Positions 51,804-63,800 of a stretch of 64,000 nt of DNA are shown in pieces. The position numbers were made by a program, and so were the translations under genes. Every line of letters begins with the position of its first letter. Within the stretch, counting starts at the first letter, position 1. Source of the stretch: Phenylobacterium sp. (lineage in GTDB: Bacteria > Pseudomonadota > Alphaproteobacteria > Caulobacterales > Caulobacteraceae); contig NZ_JAHBYD010000016.1 in the NCBI RefSeq assembly GCF_019636135.1, positions 53,485 to 117,484 on the forward strand. Reading direction: 5' to 3'. The notes beneath the pieces are model-generated. The model searched no databases. It was given only the letters and a program-made list of their open reading frames with translations, and was not told where the DNA came from.

Positions 51804-51871
51804 AGCGGTCTGCCCCAGCGTGAGGCGAGGGGCATGCTAAGCGTCGCCCAGATCCAGATTGGGAGACCGCC

Positions 51872-52666
51872 ATGAAGCTCGACTCGTCCGTATCCGCCAT
51901 CGTCACCGGCGGCGCCTCCGGCCTCGGCAAGGCCACCGTGCAGGCCCTGCGCAACCTCGGCGTCAAGGTGGCGATCTTCGACTTCAACGCCGAGACCGGC
52001 GAGGCGGCGGCGAAGGAGACCGGCGCGATCTTCTGCCAGGTCAACGTGATGGACGAGGCCTCGGTCGACGCCGGCTTCGAGAAGGCCCGTGCGGCCAACG
52101 GCCAGGAGCGCATCCTGGTCAACTGCGCCGGCGGCGGCCGCGGCGGCAAGACCGTCGGCAAGAACAAGGAGACCGGCGAGGTCGTGCCGTTCAAGGTCTC
52201 GGACTTCTCCTACGTGCTCGAGCTCAACACCGTCGGCACCTTCCGCTGCATCGTGAAGAGCGCGGCGGGCATGATCGCGAATCTTGAACCTGACGAGACG
52301 GGTGATCGGGGCGCGATCGTCAACACCGGCTCGGTGGCGGCCGAAGAGGGCCAAATCGGCCAGGTGGCCTATTCGGCGGCCAAGGCGGCGATCAAGGGCA
52401 TGACCCTGGTCATCGCCCGCGACCTCTCCGGCGACGGCATCCGCATCAACACCATCCTGCCGGGCATCATGGACACGCCGATGCTGGGGGGCCTGAAGAC
52501 CCGCGCGCCGCAGGTCTACGCCGGCCTCGCCGCCTCGGTGACCTTCCCCAAGCGCCTGGGCCACGCCGAGGAGTACGCCGACCTGGCCGTCACCATGTGC
52601 CGCAACGGCTACCTCAATGGCGAGACCGTCCGCCTCGACGGTGCGATCCGGATGGCGCCTCGCTGA
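51872..52666 (+). CDS. 3-Hydroxyacyl-CoA dehydrogenase-like SDR (HSD10 type)
   Basis: 264 residues ([20 protein letters not shown]). It has [52 protein letters not shown] (Ser), [20 protein letters not shown] (Tyr, Lys) and the end [16 protein letters not shown], close to type-2 3-hydroxyacyl-CoA dehydrogenases, which oxidise 3-hydroxyacyl-CoA and some steroid alcohols with NAD. Same strand and close behind the ACAD, so dehydrogenation and hydroxyl oxidation are probably encoded together. Confidence 0.9.
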   Translation: MKLDSSVSAIVTGGASGLGKATVQALRNLGVKVAIFDFNAETGEAAAKETGAIFCQVNVMDEASVDAGFEKARAANGQERILVNCAGGGRGGKTVGKNKETGEVVPFKVSDFSYVLELNTVGTFRCIVKSAAGMIANLEPDETGDRGAIVNTGSVAAEEGQIGQVAYSAAKAAIKGMTLVIARDLSGDGIRINTILPGIMDTPMLGGLKTRAPQVYAGLAASVTFPKRLGHAEEYADLAVTMCRNGYLNGETVRLDGAIRMAPR

Positions 52667-53180
52667 GACGTCACTACGCTGGGTAGTGGAACTCCGGGCG
52701 CCCCGTGGCCCGGAGCTCCCCCGACGGAGTGCCCCGGGCCGATCCGCACCGAGTCTATAAGGGGGGGGTGCTTCGGTGCGAACGCCGAATCGATAGCACA
52801 ACCTACGGCAGCGCCAGCATGAAAAGTCGCCCCGTCGCCGCCGCCCGGTCGCGGCGGGGCGACCAACGCCGCACGATCGGCGAGCCTACGACTTTAGTCC
52901 TAGGACTTCGGTCCGATACCGGGGGCGCCCGCCGCGGTGCTACCGCTCGGCCGGGCGCGGCTCGGGCGAGGGCGGACGAGTGCCGAGTTTTCGACCTGCA
53001 CGGGCTGCGAGCGACGACCGCGCCACGCGGTCACTTCACACAGTGTCTCAATCGCTTGCGCAAACCGGCGCGTCTCGCCGCCGGCCCGTGAATCGCCGTC
53101 GCAAAAGGCCGGGGTTTGTGCTTTCGCTTTACCATCGGCGTGCGGGCGCGCGCCGATGCTTCGGGGTCGGGCGACCAGAT
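52667..53180 (+). promoter_or_regulatory. Structured 514-bp leader of the two-partner secretion locus
   Basis: No gene could be supported; short overlapping frames look random. It holds the stem GCACCGA/TCGGTGC at 52746-52779 enclosing TATAAGGGGGGGG, a GC-rich hairpin at 52826-52863 (GTCGCCCCG...CGGGGCGAC) and the perfect palindrome AGTCCTAGGACT at 52896-52907. Probably terminator of the SDR gene plus promoter and regulatory sites of the secretion genes. Confidence 0.45.
52896..52907. promoter_or_regulatory. Perfect 12-bp palindrome upstream of the transporter gene
   Basis: AGTCCTAGGACT is self-complementary, about 275 bp before the chosen transporter start. Candidate regulator site; no binding factor can be named. 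Confidence 0.35.
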
Positions 53181-54884
53181 GTGACAGTACGCGGCTTGAT
53201 TGCGGGCGGCCGGGCCTTCCTGGCGGCCCTGGCGCTGCTTGGGCCTGGCCACGCCATGGCCCAGGTCGCGGCCGCGACTCCGAACGCCGCGGCGCCGAGC
53301 CGCCAGGACCTGAATCCCGAAGCCCGCCGCGGCGCTCGCCCGCCGCCGCGCGACTCCGACCTCTTCTCGGCGCCGACCGCGCTCCCCTGCCCGCTGGCGA
53401 GCTCCACCCTCAGCTTCCGGCTGCAGGGCGTCGACGTGGTGGGCAGTTCCATCGACCCCGAGGACGCGCGGGCCGCCTACGCCCGGCTGGTCGGCGCGGA
53501 GATCCCTGTCGCCAGGATCTGCGAGATCCGCGACCGGCTCTCGCTGATCCTGTTCCGCAAGGGCCGGCTGGCGCGCGTCGAGATCCCCGAGCAGACCATC
53601 TCGGGCGGGCGCCTGCGCATCGAGGTCACCGAGGCGCGCATCGTCGCCGTCCGCGTCCGCGGCGACATCGGCCCCGCCCAGGACCGCGTCGAGGCCTACC
53701 TCGACAAGCTGCGCGGCATGACGCCCTTCGATCTCGACACCGCCCAGCGCTACCTGCTGCTGGCCAACGACGTGCCACGGGTCCGCGTCTCGGCGGCGTT
53801 GCGGCCTTCGGCCGAGGGCCAGGGCGCCATCGACCTCGAAGTGCAGCTCTCGCGCGACCCGATGAATTACCTGGTGGCCGGCCAGAACACCGGGTCGGAG
53901 TCGCTGGGCCCGTGGAGCGTACTGGGCCGCGCCGACTTCAACGCCTACACGAAGTACGGCGAGCGCACGACGCTGATCGCCTACCGCACCGTCACCGCCA
54001 ACGAGCAGTGGATCGCCCAGGTCGTGGAGGAGGCGCGGGTCGGGTCGAGCGGCCTCACCGGCCGTGTCTCGATGGCCTACGGCCAGTCGCGGCCGGGCGG
54101 CGGGCTGGCGGAACTGAAATTGCAGGGCGTGTCCTTCGTTGGGACAGCCGAGGCGCGCTATCCGTTGATCAGGCTTCGCCGCTACAGCGTCTATGCCTCG
54201 GCGGGCGTCGATGTCGTGAGCCAGAAGACGTCGTTCCCCGGGGGCGACGTGCTGGCCGACGACCAGCTTCGCGTGGCCTGGGCGCGGCTGAGCGGTGACT
54301 TCAACCACGGCCTCGGCAATCGCCTCGGCGTCGCCGCCAGCGGCAGCCTGGAGACGCGCAGGGGCTTCTCGCTGCTGGGCGGCAGCAAGGCCGGCGACCA
54401 GGGCCTGTCGCGCATCCAGGGGCTCCCCGACGCATGGGTCGTGCGCAGCGAGGGCGAGGGCCACCTGATCCACCGCTGGTTCGACCTCGGCGTCCGCGGC
54501 CAGGCGCAGTGGGCGGACAAGCCGGCGCTTGCCTACGAGGAACTGGCGGTGGGCGACCTGACGATCGGCCGGGGCTATGAGCCCGCCGTCCTCTCGGGCG
54601 ACCGCGCCGTCAGCGGCGAGGTGAAGCTTCAGGCGCGCCCGCAGCGTATCGTCAACGGGGTCACGATTTCGCCCTTCGCCTTTGCGGACGCGAGCTACAT
54701 CAGGAACCTGGACGTGGGATCGGAGACGCGCGTGCTGCGCTCGGCCGGCGCCGGCCTCGAGGCCCGGCTGCCGTTCGGCGTGCGCGCCCAGGTCGAGTGG
54801 GCGCGGCCCTTCGACAAGCCGTTCCCGAACGCGCCGAACAGGCCGTCGGACCGCATCCTGTTCCAGTTGCTGGTGGCGGGCTAG
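53181..54884 (+). CDS. ShlB/FhaC/HecB-type outer-membrane transporter (TpsB)
   Basis: 567 residues from the GTG at 53181; the frame is open upstream to 52980, so the start is uncertain, but 53181 puts a signal peptide first (RAFLAALALLGPGHAMAQ). The POTRA domains cover about 70-215: LSFRLQGVDVVGSSIDPEDA, LILFRKGRLARVEIPEQTIS, GGRLRIEVTEARIVAVRVRG. The 16-strand barrel follows, with the conserved loop-6 region near GRGYEPAVLSGDRAVSGEV (VRGY/IRG-type motif) and the final strand DRILFQLLVAG. It exports the TpsA exoprotein encoded 3 nt downstream. Confidence 0.9.
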   Translation: MTVRGLIAGGRAFLAALALLGPGHAMAQVAAATPNAAAPSRQDLNPEARRGARPPPRDSDLFSAPTALPCPLASSTLSFRLQGVDVVGSSIDPEDARAAYARLVGAEIPVARICEIRDRLSLILFRKGRLARVEIPEQTISGGRLRIEVTEARIVAVRVRGDIGPAQDRVEAYLDKLRGMTPFDLDTAQRYLLLANDVPRVRVSAALRPSAEGQGAIDLEVQLSRDPMNYLVAGQNTGSESLGPWSVLGRADFNAYTKYGERTTLIAYRTVTANEQWIAQVVEEARVGSSGLTGRVSMAYGQSRPGGGLAELKLQGVSFVGTAEARYPLIRLRRYSVYASAGVDVVSQKTSFPGGDVLADDQLRVAWARLSGDFNHGLGNRLGVAASGSLETRRGFSLLGGSKAGDQGLSRIQGLPDAWVVRSEGEGHLIHRWFDLGVRGQAQWADKPALAYEELAVGDLTIGRGYEPAVLSGDRAVSGEVKLQARPQRIVNGVTISPFAFADASYIRNLDVGSETRVLRSAGAGLEARLPFGVRAQVEWARPFDKPFPNAPNRPSDRILFQLLVAG

Positions 54885-54887
54885 GCG

Positions 54888-57800
54888 ATGACCGCGGCCG
54901 CCACAACCGGGATCGCGGCTCAAGGCAGCCGCCGCGCGCGGCTGCTCGGCGGCTCGGCCCTGTATTACGCAGGACTGTACTACGCAGGACTGGGCGGCGC
55001 GGCGGCCCTGCTGCTGGCGACCGCCGCCCCGGCCCAGACGTTGCCGGCCATTCCCGACGCGGCGGCCATCGCCGTCGCCACGGGCGGCGCCCAGCCCACC
55101 ATCACCGCGCCCGACGCGAACAGCCTCGACGTCGACCTGAAGTCGACGCGCACCGTCATCAACTGGGACAGCTTCCACGTCAGCGCCGCCGACAAGGTCA
55201 CGTTCCACTTCGGCGCGACGTCCGACATCGTCCTCAACAAGTCGCCGACCCAGGTGAAGGTGGACGCCGGCGGCCAGGTGGCCGGCCTGGTCGGCGCCGA
55301 TCCGGGCGGCAATATCTGGTTCTACTCCCCCCAGGGCGTGGTGATCTCGCCCGGCGCGGTGATGACCGCCGGCGCCTTCGTCTTCGCGCGCGGCGACGAC
55401 ATCGTCGACATGGCCTTCGTCGACGCCGCGGCCCCGCTGTCGGTGCTGCGCACCGCGTCGGACTCGCTGATCAAGATCGACACGATCGGCCTGGCGACCA
55501 CCGCCTCGATCAACGACGAGGGCGAGTTGGTCCTGAGCGCGACGACCGGCGACCTGGCCGCCGAAATCGTCCTCGCCGCCAAGGGCGCCACGGTCACCAC
55601 GCTCGCGGGCGGCGTCGACGTCGGCGAGGTGACGGCCGGCGAGGTGGCCAGCGTCACGGCGACCGGCGGCGACATCACCCTCACCTCGCTGAACGGCGGC
55701 GCCGGCGCCAGGGCCTCGGGCGCCGTCGTCACCGTCGACACCGCCGCGGCGAGCGACAGCAGCGCCGACATCGAGATCACCGGCCTGACCCGCGCCAGCC
55801 TCGGAAGCGGCACGGCGGGACGCGACATCAAGGTCGCCGGCCCGGCCGCCAGCCTGGGGTCGGGATCGGCGGGGCGCGACCTGTTCGTCACCGCCACCAC
55901 CGGCGCAGCCGGCGTGACCGGCACGGTGAGCGCGGCCCGCCACATCGAGGTGACGACCACGACCGGCGACGTCGTAGCCGGGAGCGGGACGCTCAATTCG
56001 AGCGGCGGACATGTGCTGGCCAGGTCCACGGGCGGCGCGGTGACGCTCGGCGCGGCGACGACCCAGGACGCAGCCGCCGACGTCACGGTCGAAGCCGCGA
56101 CCACCGCCTCGCTGGGCAGCGGCAGCTCCGGGCGCGATATCAAGCTCACGGCGCCGACGGCGACCCTCGGCGGCGCCACGGCGGCGCGCGACGTGCTGGT
56201 CGCCGCCACGACGGGCCCGGCCGGGGTGACCGGCACGGCCACCGGCGGCCGCCACGTCGAGGTCACCGCCACGACCGGTGACGTCGCGGTGACCGGCGCG
56301 CTGAAGTCGACCGGCGGACACGTGCTGGCGAAGTCGACGGCCGGATCGGCGTCGGTCGGATCGGCGATCACCGAGGGGACCGACGACGTCACCGTCGAGG
56401 GCGCGACGACGGCTGCGCTGGCGTCGGGCGCGTCCGGGCGCGACATCAAGGTGACCGGCCCCGCGGCCACGATCGGCGGCGGGACGGCGGCCCGCGACGT
56501 GCTGGTCACCGCCTCGGCCGGAAACGCCGGGGTCACGGGCACGGTCGCGGCCACACGCCATGTCGAGGTGCAGGCGACCGGCGGCGACGTCGCGGCCGCG
56601 GGCGGGGAGCTGGTCTCGACCGGGGCCGGCGGCCACGTGCTGGCGAAATCGACGACGGGCGGCGTCGACGTCGGCTCGGCGGCGACGACCGATGCGGCCG
56701 GCGGCGACGTCGCGGTCGAGGCCGCCACGAGCGCCCTGCTCACCTCCGGCCAGTCGGCGCGGAACATCACGGTGGGCGGACCCTCCGCGACCCTGGGCGG
56801 CGCCACGGCGGCCGGCGACGTCTTCGTCACCGGAACGACCTCGGCCAGCGTCACGGGCGCGGTCACCGCGGGCGACGACATCGAGGTCACCGCCAACGGC
56901 AGCATCAGCGCGGCCAGCGCGACGCTGAAGTCCACCGGGATCGGCGCGGGCGACGACGCCCATGTGCTGGTGAAGTCGGCCGGCGGGTCGGCCACCGTGG
57001 GCTCGGCGATCACCCAGGGGACCTCGGGCGCCCTGGGCGACGTCACCGTCGAGGCCGCCGGGACGGCCAGGCTGAACAACGGCCAGGCGTCGCGCGACAT
57101 CGTCGTCAGGGGCCCCGCGGCGACCCTGGGCGCCGGCTCGGCCGGGCGCCACGTCTTCGTCACCGCCACCACAGGCGCCGCCAGCGTCACCGGCGCGGTC
57201 TCCGCCGGCAACGACATCGAGGTCACCTCCGATACCGGCAATGTCAGCGCGGCCGGCGGCAGCCTGACCTCCACGGGCGTCGGCGCGGGCGACGACGCCC
57301 ACGTGCTGGCGAAATCCAACAGCGGCTCCGTCATCGTGGGCTCGGCGACCACGCAGGGAACCGGCCCGGCGCTCGGCGACGTGACGATCGAGAGCCCGAC
57401 CATGGCGACCCTGCTGTCGGGGTCCTCGTCGCGCGACATCAGGGTCACGGCGCCGACCGCCAGCCTCGGCTCCGGAAGCGCGGCGCGGCACGTGCTGGTC
57501 ACCGCGACCACCGGCACGGCCAGCGTGACCGGGACAGTCACCGCCGGCAACGACATCGAGGTCACCGCGACCACCGGCTCGGTCGACACCGGCGGCGGCG
57601 GCCTCACCTCCACCGGCGTCGGCGCCGGCGACGACGCCCACGTGCTGGTGAAGTCCACGGGCGGCGCGGTCACCGTGGGCTCGGCCGCCACGCAAGGGAC
57701 CGGCCAGGCGCTCGGCGACGTCACCGTCGACGGCGCGACCACCGCCACCGTCACGGGCACGCTGCGCTCGACGCAGGACATCGTGGTCCAGGCGGCCAGC

Positions 57801-60800
57801 AACGTGCAGGCCGCCGCCGCCACGATGATCGCGAACCGCGACGTCGCGGTCCGCAGCGCCAGCGCCGACGTCACCGTCGGCACGATCCGGGCGGGCGACG
57901 ACATCGCCATCCGGGCGCTCAGCGGCGCGATCACCAGCGGCGGCGGCCTGCGCTCCGGCACGACGCAGGGGACCGGCGACCCGTCCGGCGCGACCGACAC
58001 CCTGGCGGGCGCGACGCTCACGGGCCACGACATCGACCTCAAGGCCCAGGCGATCACCATCACCGGCGACGTCGCCGCGGGCCGCACGGCCGACGCGGGC
58101 GAGACCCTGGACCCGGCGCAACTGGACTCCGACGTCTTCGTCACCGTCACGGCGGCCGATCCCTCGCCGTCCGTCGCGGCGCTGCGGCTCTCGACGGGGA
58201 ACAACAGCGCCCTCACCGCGCACCGTGACATCGTGCTCAAGAGCGAGGGCGCGGTCGCCGCCACGCTGCAGACCGGCGACGTGTTCGCCGGCCGCGACGT
58301 GGCCGTGCATGCGCCGAACGGCGCCATCTCGATGCGCTCGGCCAGGGCCGGCGACGACGTGGTGCTGCGCGCGCCGAACGGCATGGTCGAGGTGATCGGC
58401 GACGTGCAGGCGGGCCGCGACCTGGTCGGCCAGCCGACCGTCGACGCCGACGGGGCCGGCGACGACCTCAACGCCGCCCTGCCCTTCATGGATTTCGACG
58501 GCAACCCCGGGACGGTGTTCAAGGTCGTGGGCTTCGACGTGAACATCGTGGGCCAGGCGGTCCGCATCACCGGCACGACCGTCGCCGGCCGCCAGCCCAG
58601 CACCGACGCTCCGGACATCGCCGGGCCCGTCGACGACTCCACCTCGGACGTGCGGATCGAGACGCGCGTCCCGACGACGCCGGTCATCGGGCTCGCGCCC
58701 AGCATCCAGCTCGGCGGCGTCATCGCCACGCGGGACATCCAGATCGACTCCGCCAAGGCGGTGATCGCGGGCGACCTGAAGGCCGGGCGCGACATCGCGG
58801 TCCTGGGCCGGGGCGGGGCGACGCCGGGCGCGGCCGCCAACGACCACAGCGGCTCGGGCGTGACCATCGCCTCGGCCAGGGCCGGCGACGACGTCCTGGC
58901 GTTCAGCGTCTACGGCCGCACCAGCATCGTGGGCGGCGCCACGTCGGGCGCGCCCTTCCCGCGCCTGCCGGTGAACCTCGACCGCGTGATCGACGGCGCC
59001 ACGGAAGCGGCCGACCAGCTCGCGATCTACCTGCACTACCTGAACCTGGACGAGGAGAGCGCGCCCTTGCTGGCGCAGGGCGCGATGCTGCGGCTGGTCG
59101 GCCAGGGCGTCACGGTCGGCGGCGACCTGGCGGCCGTGGGCGCGAACGCCGACGTCCGCGTGCGCTCGACCCTCGACATCGACGTGGGCGGCTCCGCCAG
59201 CGCGGGCCGCCGGGCGATGTTCTCCACCGACGACGGCGGCGGCGCGCTCAAGGTCGGCGCCGTGACGGCGGCCCGCGACGTCTTCCTCGACGGCGCGGCC
59301 AGCGTCGAGGCCACGGGCACGCTGACGTCCACCGGCAGCGACGTGGCGGTCCGCTCGCGCGGCGGCGGCCAGGTCAGGCTGGCAGGCCTCTCGGCCGGCG
59401 ACGACATCGTCGTCCGCACCACCGGCGCGGTGATCGTCAACGGCGCGGTCAGCACCGGTGGCGGCGGCGACAGCGTGGGCCTGGGCGACGACCTGCGGGC
59501 CGGCGATGGGGCGATCACCCTCGAAGGCGTGACGTTCGACCTGACCGGCCGCGACATCGACATCGTCGGCGGCTCGGTGACCACCACCGGCTCCATGAGC
59601 GCGATGGGCGGCGATTCCGACGTGCGGATCCAGTCGGCGGGCGCGCTCGACCTGGGCGCCCTGAGCGCCGGCCGCGACGTGCTGGTCGACGGCGCCTCGA
59701 CGGTCTCGACGGGGATGCTGACCGCCGGCCGCGACGTCGGCGTCCGCTCCACCGGCGACGGCGCGGCGGTGACCGTGGGCGGCGCCACGGCGGGCGACGA
59801 CGTCGTGATCCGCGGCAAGGGCGCCATCACGGTCACGGGCGACCTGCGGGCCGGCGCGGGCGCCGACTCCACCGACGCCGACCAGGCCGGCGACCTCGTC
59901 TTCGGCGCCGCGCGGACGCGGCTCGCGGGCGACTTCGACCTGGCCGGCCGCAACATCGACCTGCGCTCCAGCGCCGGCCCGGTCCAGGTCGCGGGGTCCT
60001 CGACCGCCGCCACCGACGCGCGCTTCCAGACCGCGGGCCTGACCGGCGCCGGCGTGAAGGTCGCCGCCGTCTCGGCCGGACGCGACATCCTGCTGGACGG
60101 CGCCGCCGCCGCCGGATCGAGCGGCGTGGAGGCCACCGGCGCGCTCGTGGCCGCCCTCGGCGACGTGGCGGTCCGGGCGCGGAACGGCGGCGCCATCCGC
60201 CTGAAGGCCGTCACCGCCGGCGACGACGTGGCGATGCGCACGACCGGCGCCCTGGTGACCGAGGGGACGGTGTCGACCACCGGCGCCGCATCGACTCTCG
60301 GGGCCGCCGACCGGCTCACCGACGCCTCGGAGGCGGGTCGGCTGGCGGTGGGCGGCGCGTCGTTCGACCTCTCCCAGTCCGACATCGACGTGGTCGCCGG
60401 CCAGGTGAACATCTTCCGCAGCGCCGCCCGGGGCAGCGCGCGGGTCAAGGCCGGCGCCGTCTCGATGAGCGGCGGCGCGGCGGTGGGCGTCGACATCCTG
60501 ATCGACAGCGAGGCCTCGCTCTCCGTCGGCGACCTGATGGCGTCGGGCGACATCGCGCTGCGCTCGCGGACCGGAAGCCTCGTGGTGGGGGCCCTCGTCG
60601 CCGGGGACGACATCGTCCTGCGCGGCGCGACCGGCGTGCGGGCCGTGTCGCTGAAGGCCGGCGGCGTGGAGCGCCTCGGCGTCGGCGACCAGATGTACCT
60701 GTCCGACCCCACGATGCTGGGCGGCGAACTCAGCCTGCTGGGCGGAACGATCGACGTGCGCTCCAGCGGCGGCGCGATCTCGATCGGCGCGGCCGACTCC

Positions 60801-63800
60801 GCGGGCGACGTCCGCGTGCAGGCGGCGGGCGGCGAGGTGACGCTGTCCGGGTTGATCAACGCCGGCCGGGACATCTTCGTCGACGGAGGCTCGGTGAACG
60901 CCACGGGCGGGCTGACCGCGGGCGGCGACGTGGCCCTCTACGGCCGCACCGGCACGGTCAGCGTGGGATCGGTCACCGCCGGCGACGACCTGGTGATCCG
61001 GGCCCAGGGCGACGTGACCGCCACCGGCGAGCTCAAGTCGGGCCAGCGAGGCGACGTCGAAGGTCTCGGCGACCGCCTGATCGCCGCCACCGGCCCGACC
61101 TCGATCTTCGGCGCGGAGACCAGCGCGGTCGGCGGCGTCATCGATATCCGTGGCGCCAGCATCCGCCTGGGCGGCGTCATCAACGCGGCTGGCGAGGCCG
61201 CCCACCTGCGCCTGAAGTCCGGCGGCGTGACCATGCTGGGCGACGCGACCCTCACCGGCGACATCGCCATCGACTCCGTGGGCGACGTGACCGGCGGCGC
61301 GCTGACGGCCGGCCGCGACCTGGCGGTGCGCTCGCTGGAAGGCGCCGTTTCCCTCGCATCCGGCGCGGCGGGCGACGACATCGTCCTGCGTGCGGCGCGC
61401 GCGATCACCGTCACCGGCGCGCTCAGCATCGTCGGCCAGGGCGCCGACGCCCAGGGCTTCGGCGACGTGCTGTTCGACCTCGCGCGCACCAGCCTCGGCG
61501 GCGACTTCGCGCTCAGCGGCCGCAACCTCGACATCCTCTCGACCTCCGGCGACGTGACGGTCGGCGCGCTCAGCGCCCCCGACGACATCCGCATCCAGGC
61601 CGCGGCCGGCCGCGTCACCGCCGCCGACGTCGACGCGGGCCACGACGTCCTGCTGGACGGCGGCGGCGTCAGCGCGGGCGCGGTGCGGGCCGGGGCCGAC
61701 CTCGCCGTCCGCGCCACGAACGGCGCGCTGATCCTGGGCTCGGCGCGGGCCGGCGACGACCTGGTCGTGCGCGCCCAGGGCGACATCACCGTGACCGGCG
61801 CGCTCACCGCGGGCGGCGGCGCGGACAGCAGCGGCGCGGGCGACCGGCTCGCGGCCCTGGACGGCGGCGCGACCGACCTCGGCGGCGCCAACATCGACAT
61901 CCGCTCGGCGGCCGGCGGCGTCTCGGCGCAGGGCTCGCTCTCCGCCACGGACGACGTCCGCCTCAGCGCCGCCGGCGCCGTCAGCAACAGCGGCCGCATC
62001 GACGCGGGCCGCGACGTGCGCCTGCAGGCCGCCGGCGTCGCCATCGGCGGCGAGCTGCGCGCCGGCCGCGACGCCGTACTGGACGCCACCGGCGCGGTGG
62101 CGATCACCGGCAAGGTCGCCGCCGGCCGTGACGCCCTGCTGCGCGCCACGGGCGACGTCGCCGCGGCGGGCGAGGTCGAGGCGGGCCGCGACGTGATGCT
62201 GGACGGCGCGTCGGTCGTCGCCGGCGCCGTGCGCGCCGGCCGCGACGTGGCCGCCCGCGGCCGCACCGGCTCGCTGACCCTGGGCTCGATCACCGCCGGC
62301 GACGACGTGGTGCTGCGCGCCGCGCAGGGGATCACCGTCACGGGCCAGGTCACCGCCCAGGGCGGCCCCGACGGCGACGGCGTGGCCGACGAGCTGTTCG
62401 CGGCCGACCGCACGGCGCTGGGCGGCGACTTCGACCTCGCCGGGTCCAACATCGACATCCGCGGCGGCGCCATCGACGTCACGGGCTCGGCCACCGCCGG
62501 CCGCGACGCCCGCTTCCAGACCCGGGGCGACGCCGCGCTGGGCCTGGGCGCCGTCACGGCGGGCGGCGACATCCTGGCCGATGGCCGGGCCGTGACCGCC
62601 ACGGGCCGCCTCTCGGCCGGCCGCGACGTGGCGATCCGCGCCCGCGCCGGCGGCGTGGAACTGGCCTCGGTCGCCGCCGGCGACGACATCGCCATCCGCG
62701 CCACGGGCGCCGTGCGGGCGTCCGGCACGCTGACGTCCGGAACGGGCGCCAACGCCGACGGCGCCGCCGACCGCCTGATCTCGGCGGCCGAGGGCGGCGC
62801 GATCATGCGCCTCGTCGACCCGCTGGTGGCGACCGCCGTGATCCAGGGCTTCACGCTCTCGGGCGGCGACATCGACATCCGCAGCGGCGACGCCATCTCG
62901 CTCGGCGGCGACGTCGGCGCGGCCAACATCCGCCTGCAGGCCGCCACGAAGATCACGCTGGCCTCGGCCACCGCGTCGGACTCGATCTTCACGCGCGCGG
63001 CCGACGTCTCGCTGGGCGGCGCCTGGCGGGCCCAGAGGACGCGGATCGAGGTCACCGCCGCCAGCCTCAACCTCGGCGATGGCGCGACCGGCATGGGCGG
63101 CGTGACGCTCTCCAGCGAACAGTTCGGCCGTATCGATTCGGCGGTCGTGCAGATCTTCCTGGGCGACACCTCGGGCGCCGCGCGCGGCGGCAATATCTCG
63201 ATCGGCGCGCTGGCCGTCGACACCGCCAGGATCCGCACCTCGCTGGAACTCTACGCGGGCGGGGCCTCCGACGTGGTGATCACCGGCGCCTTCGCGCCCA
63301 ACGGCACGGCCGCCAACACGACCCTGCTGCGCATCGGCGCCCCCGACGCCGCGGGCGACTGGACCCCGCGCTCGATCCGCGTGATCGCCAACAGCGGCGG
63401 CTCGATCGGCTCGGCCCTGACCACCGGCGGGCGCAGCTTCACCGACGTGCGCGCCTTCAACGTCGTCGAACTGAACGCCAGGGCCGACATCCTGATGGGC
63501 TATCAGGACTTCATCGACCGCATCCTGGCCACCTCGGCAGCCGGCGTTCCCGGCGTGGTCAAGGGCGTCATCGCCCCGCAGACCACCAGTGGTCCGCGCA
63601 TCCTGGTCACCGCCGGCGCGCTGGTCCTGCGCGCCGACGGCAAGGTGGCGCAGCAGGACACCGGCGGCCTCCTCGGGACGACGCCGACCGGCCTCTACCT
63701 GCTGGGCGGCAGGACGCCCCAGCTTCTCCTCGGCCGCACCTCGGCGACGCCGGGCCTGCCGGAGTTCATCGAGCTCAACGGCGCGCTCACCTCGGGCACG

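Noticed and set aside
55818..62890. Regular repeats that might be read as a CRISPR array
   Set aside because: The period is over 300 bp, the units are diverged and in one reading frame, and no cas genes are near.
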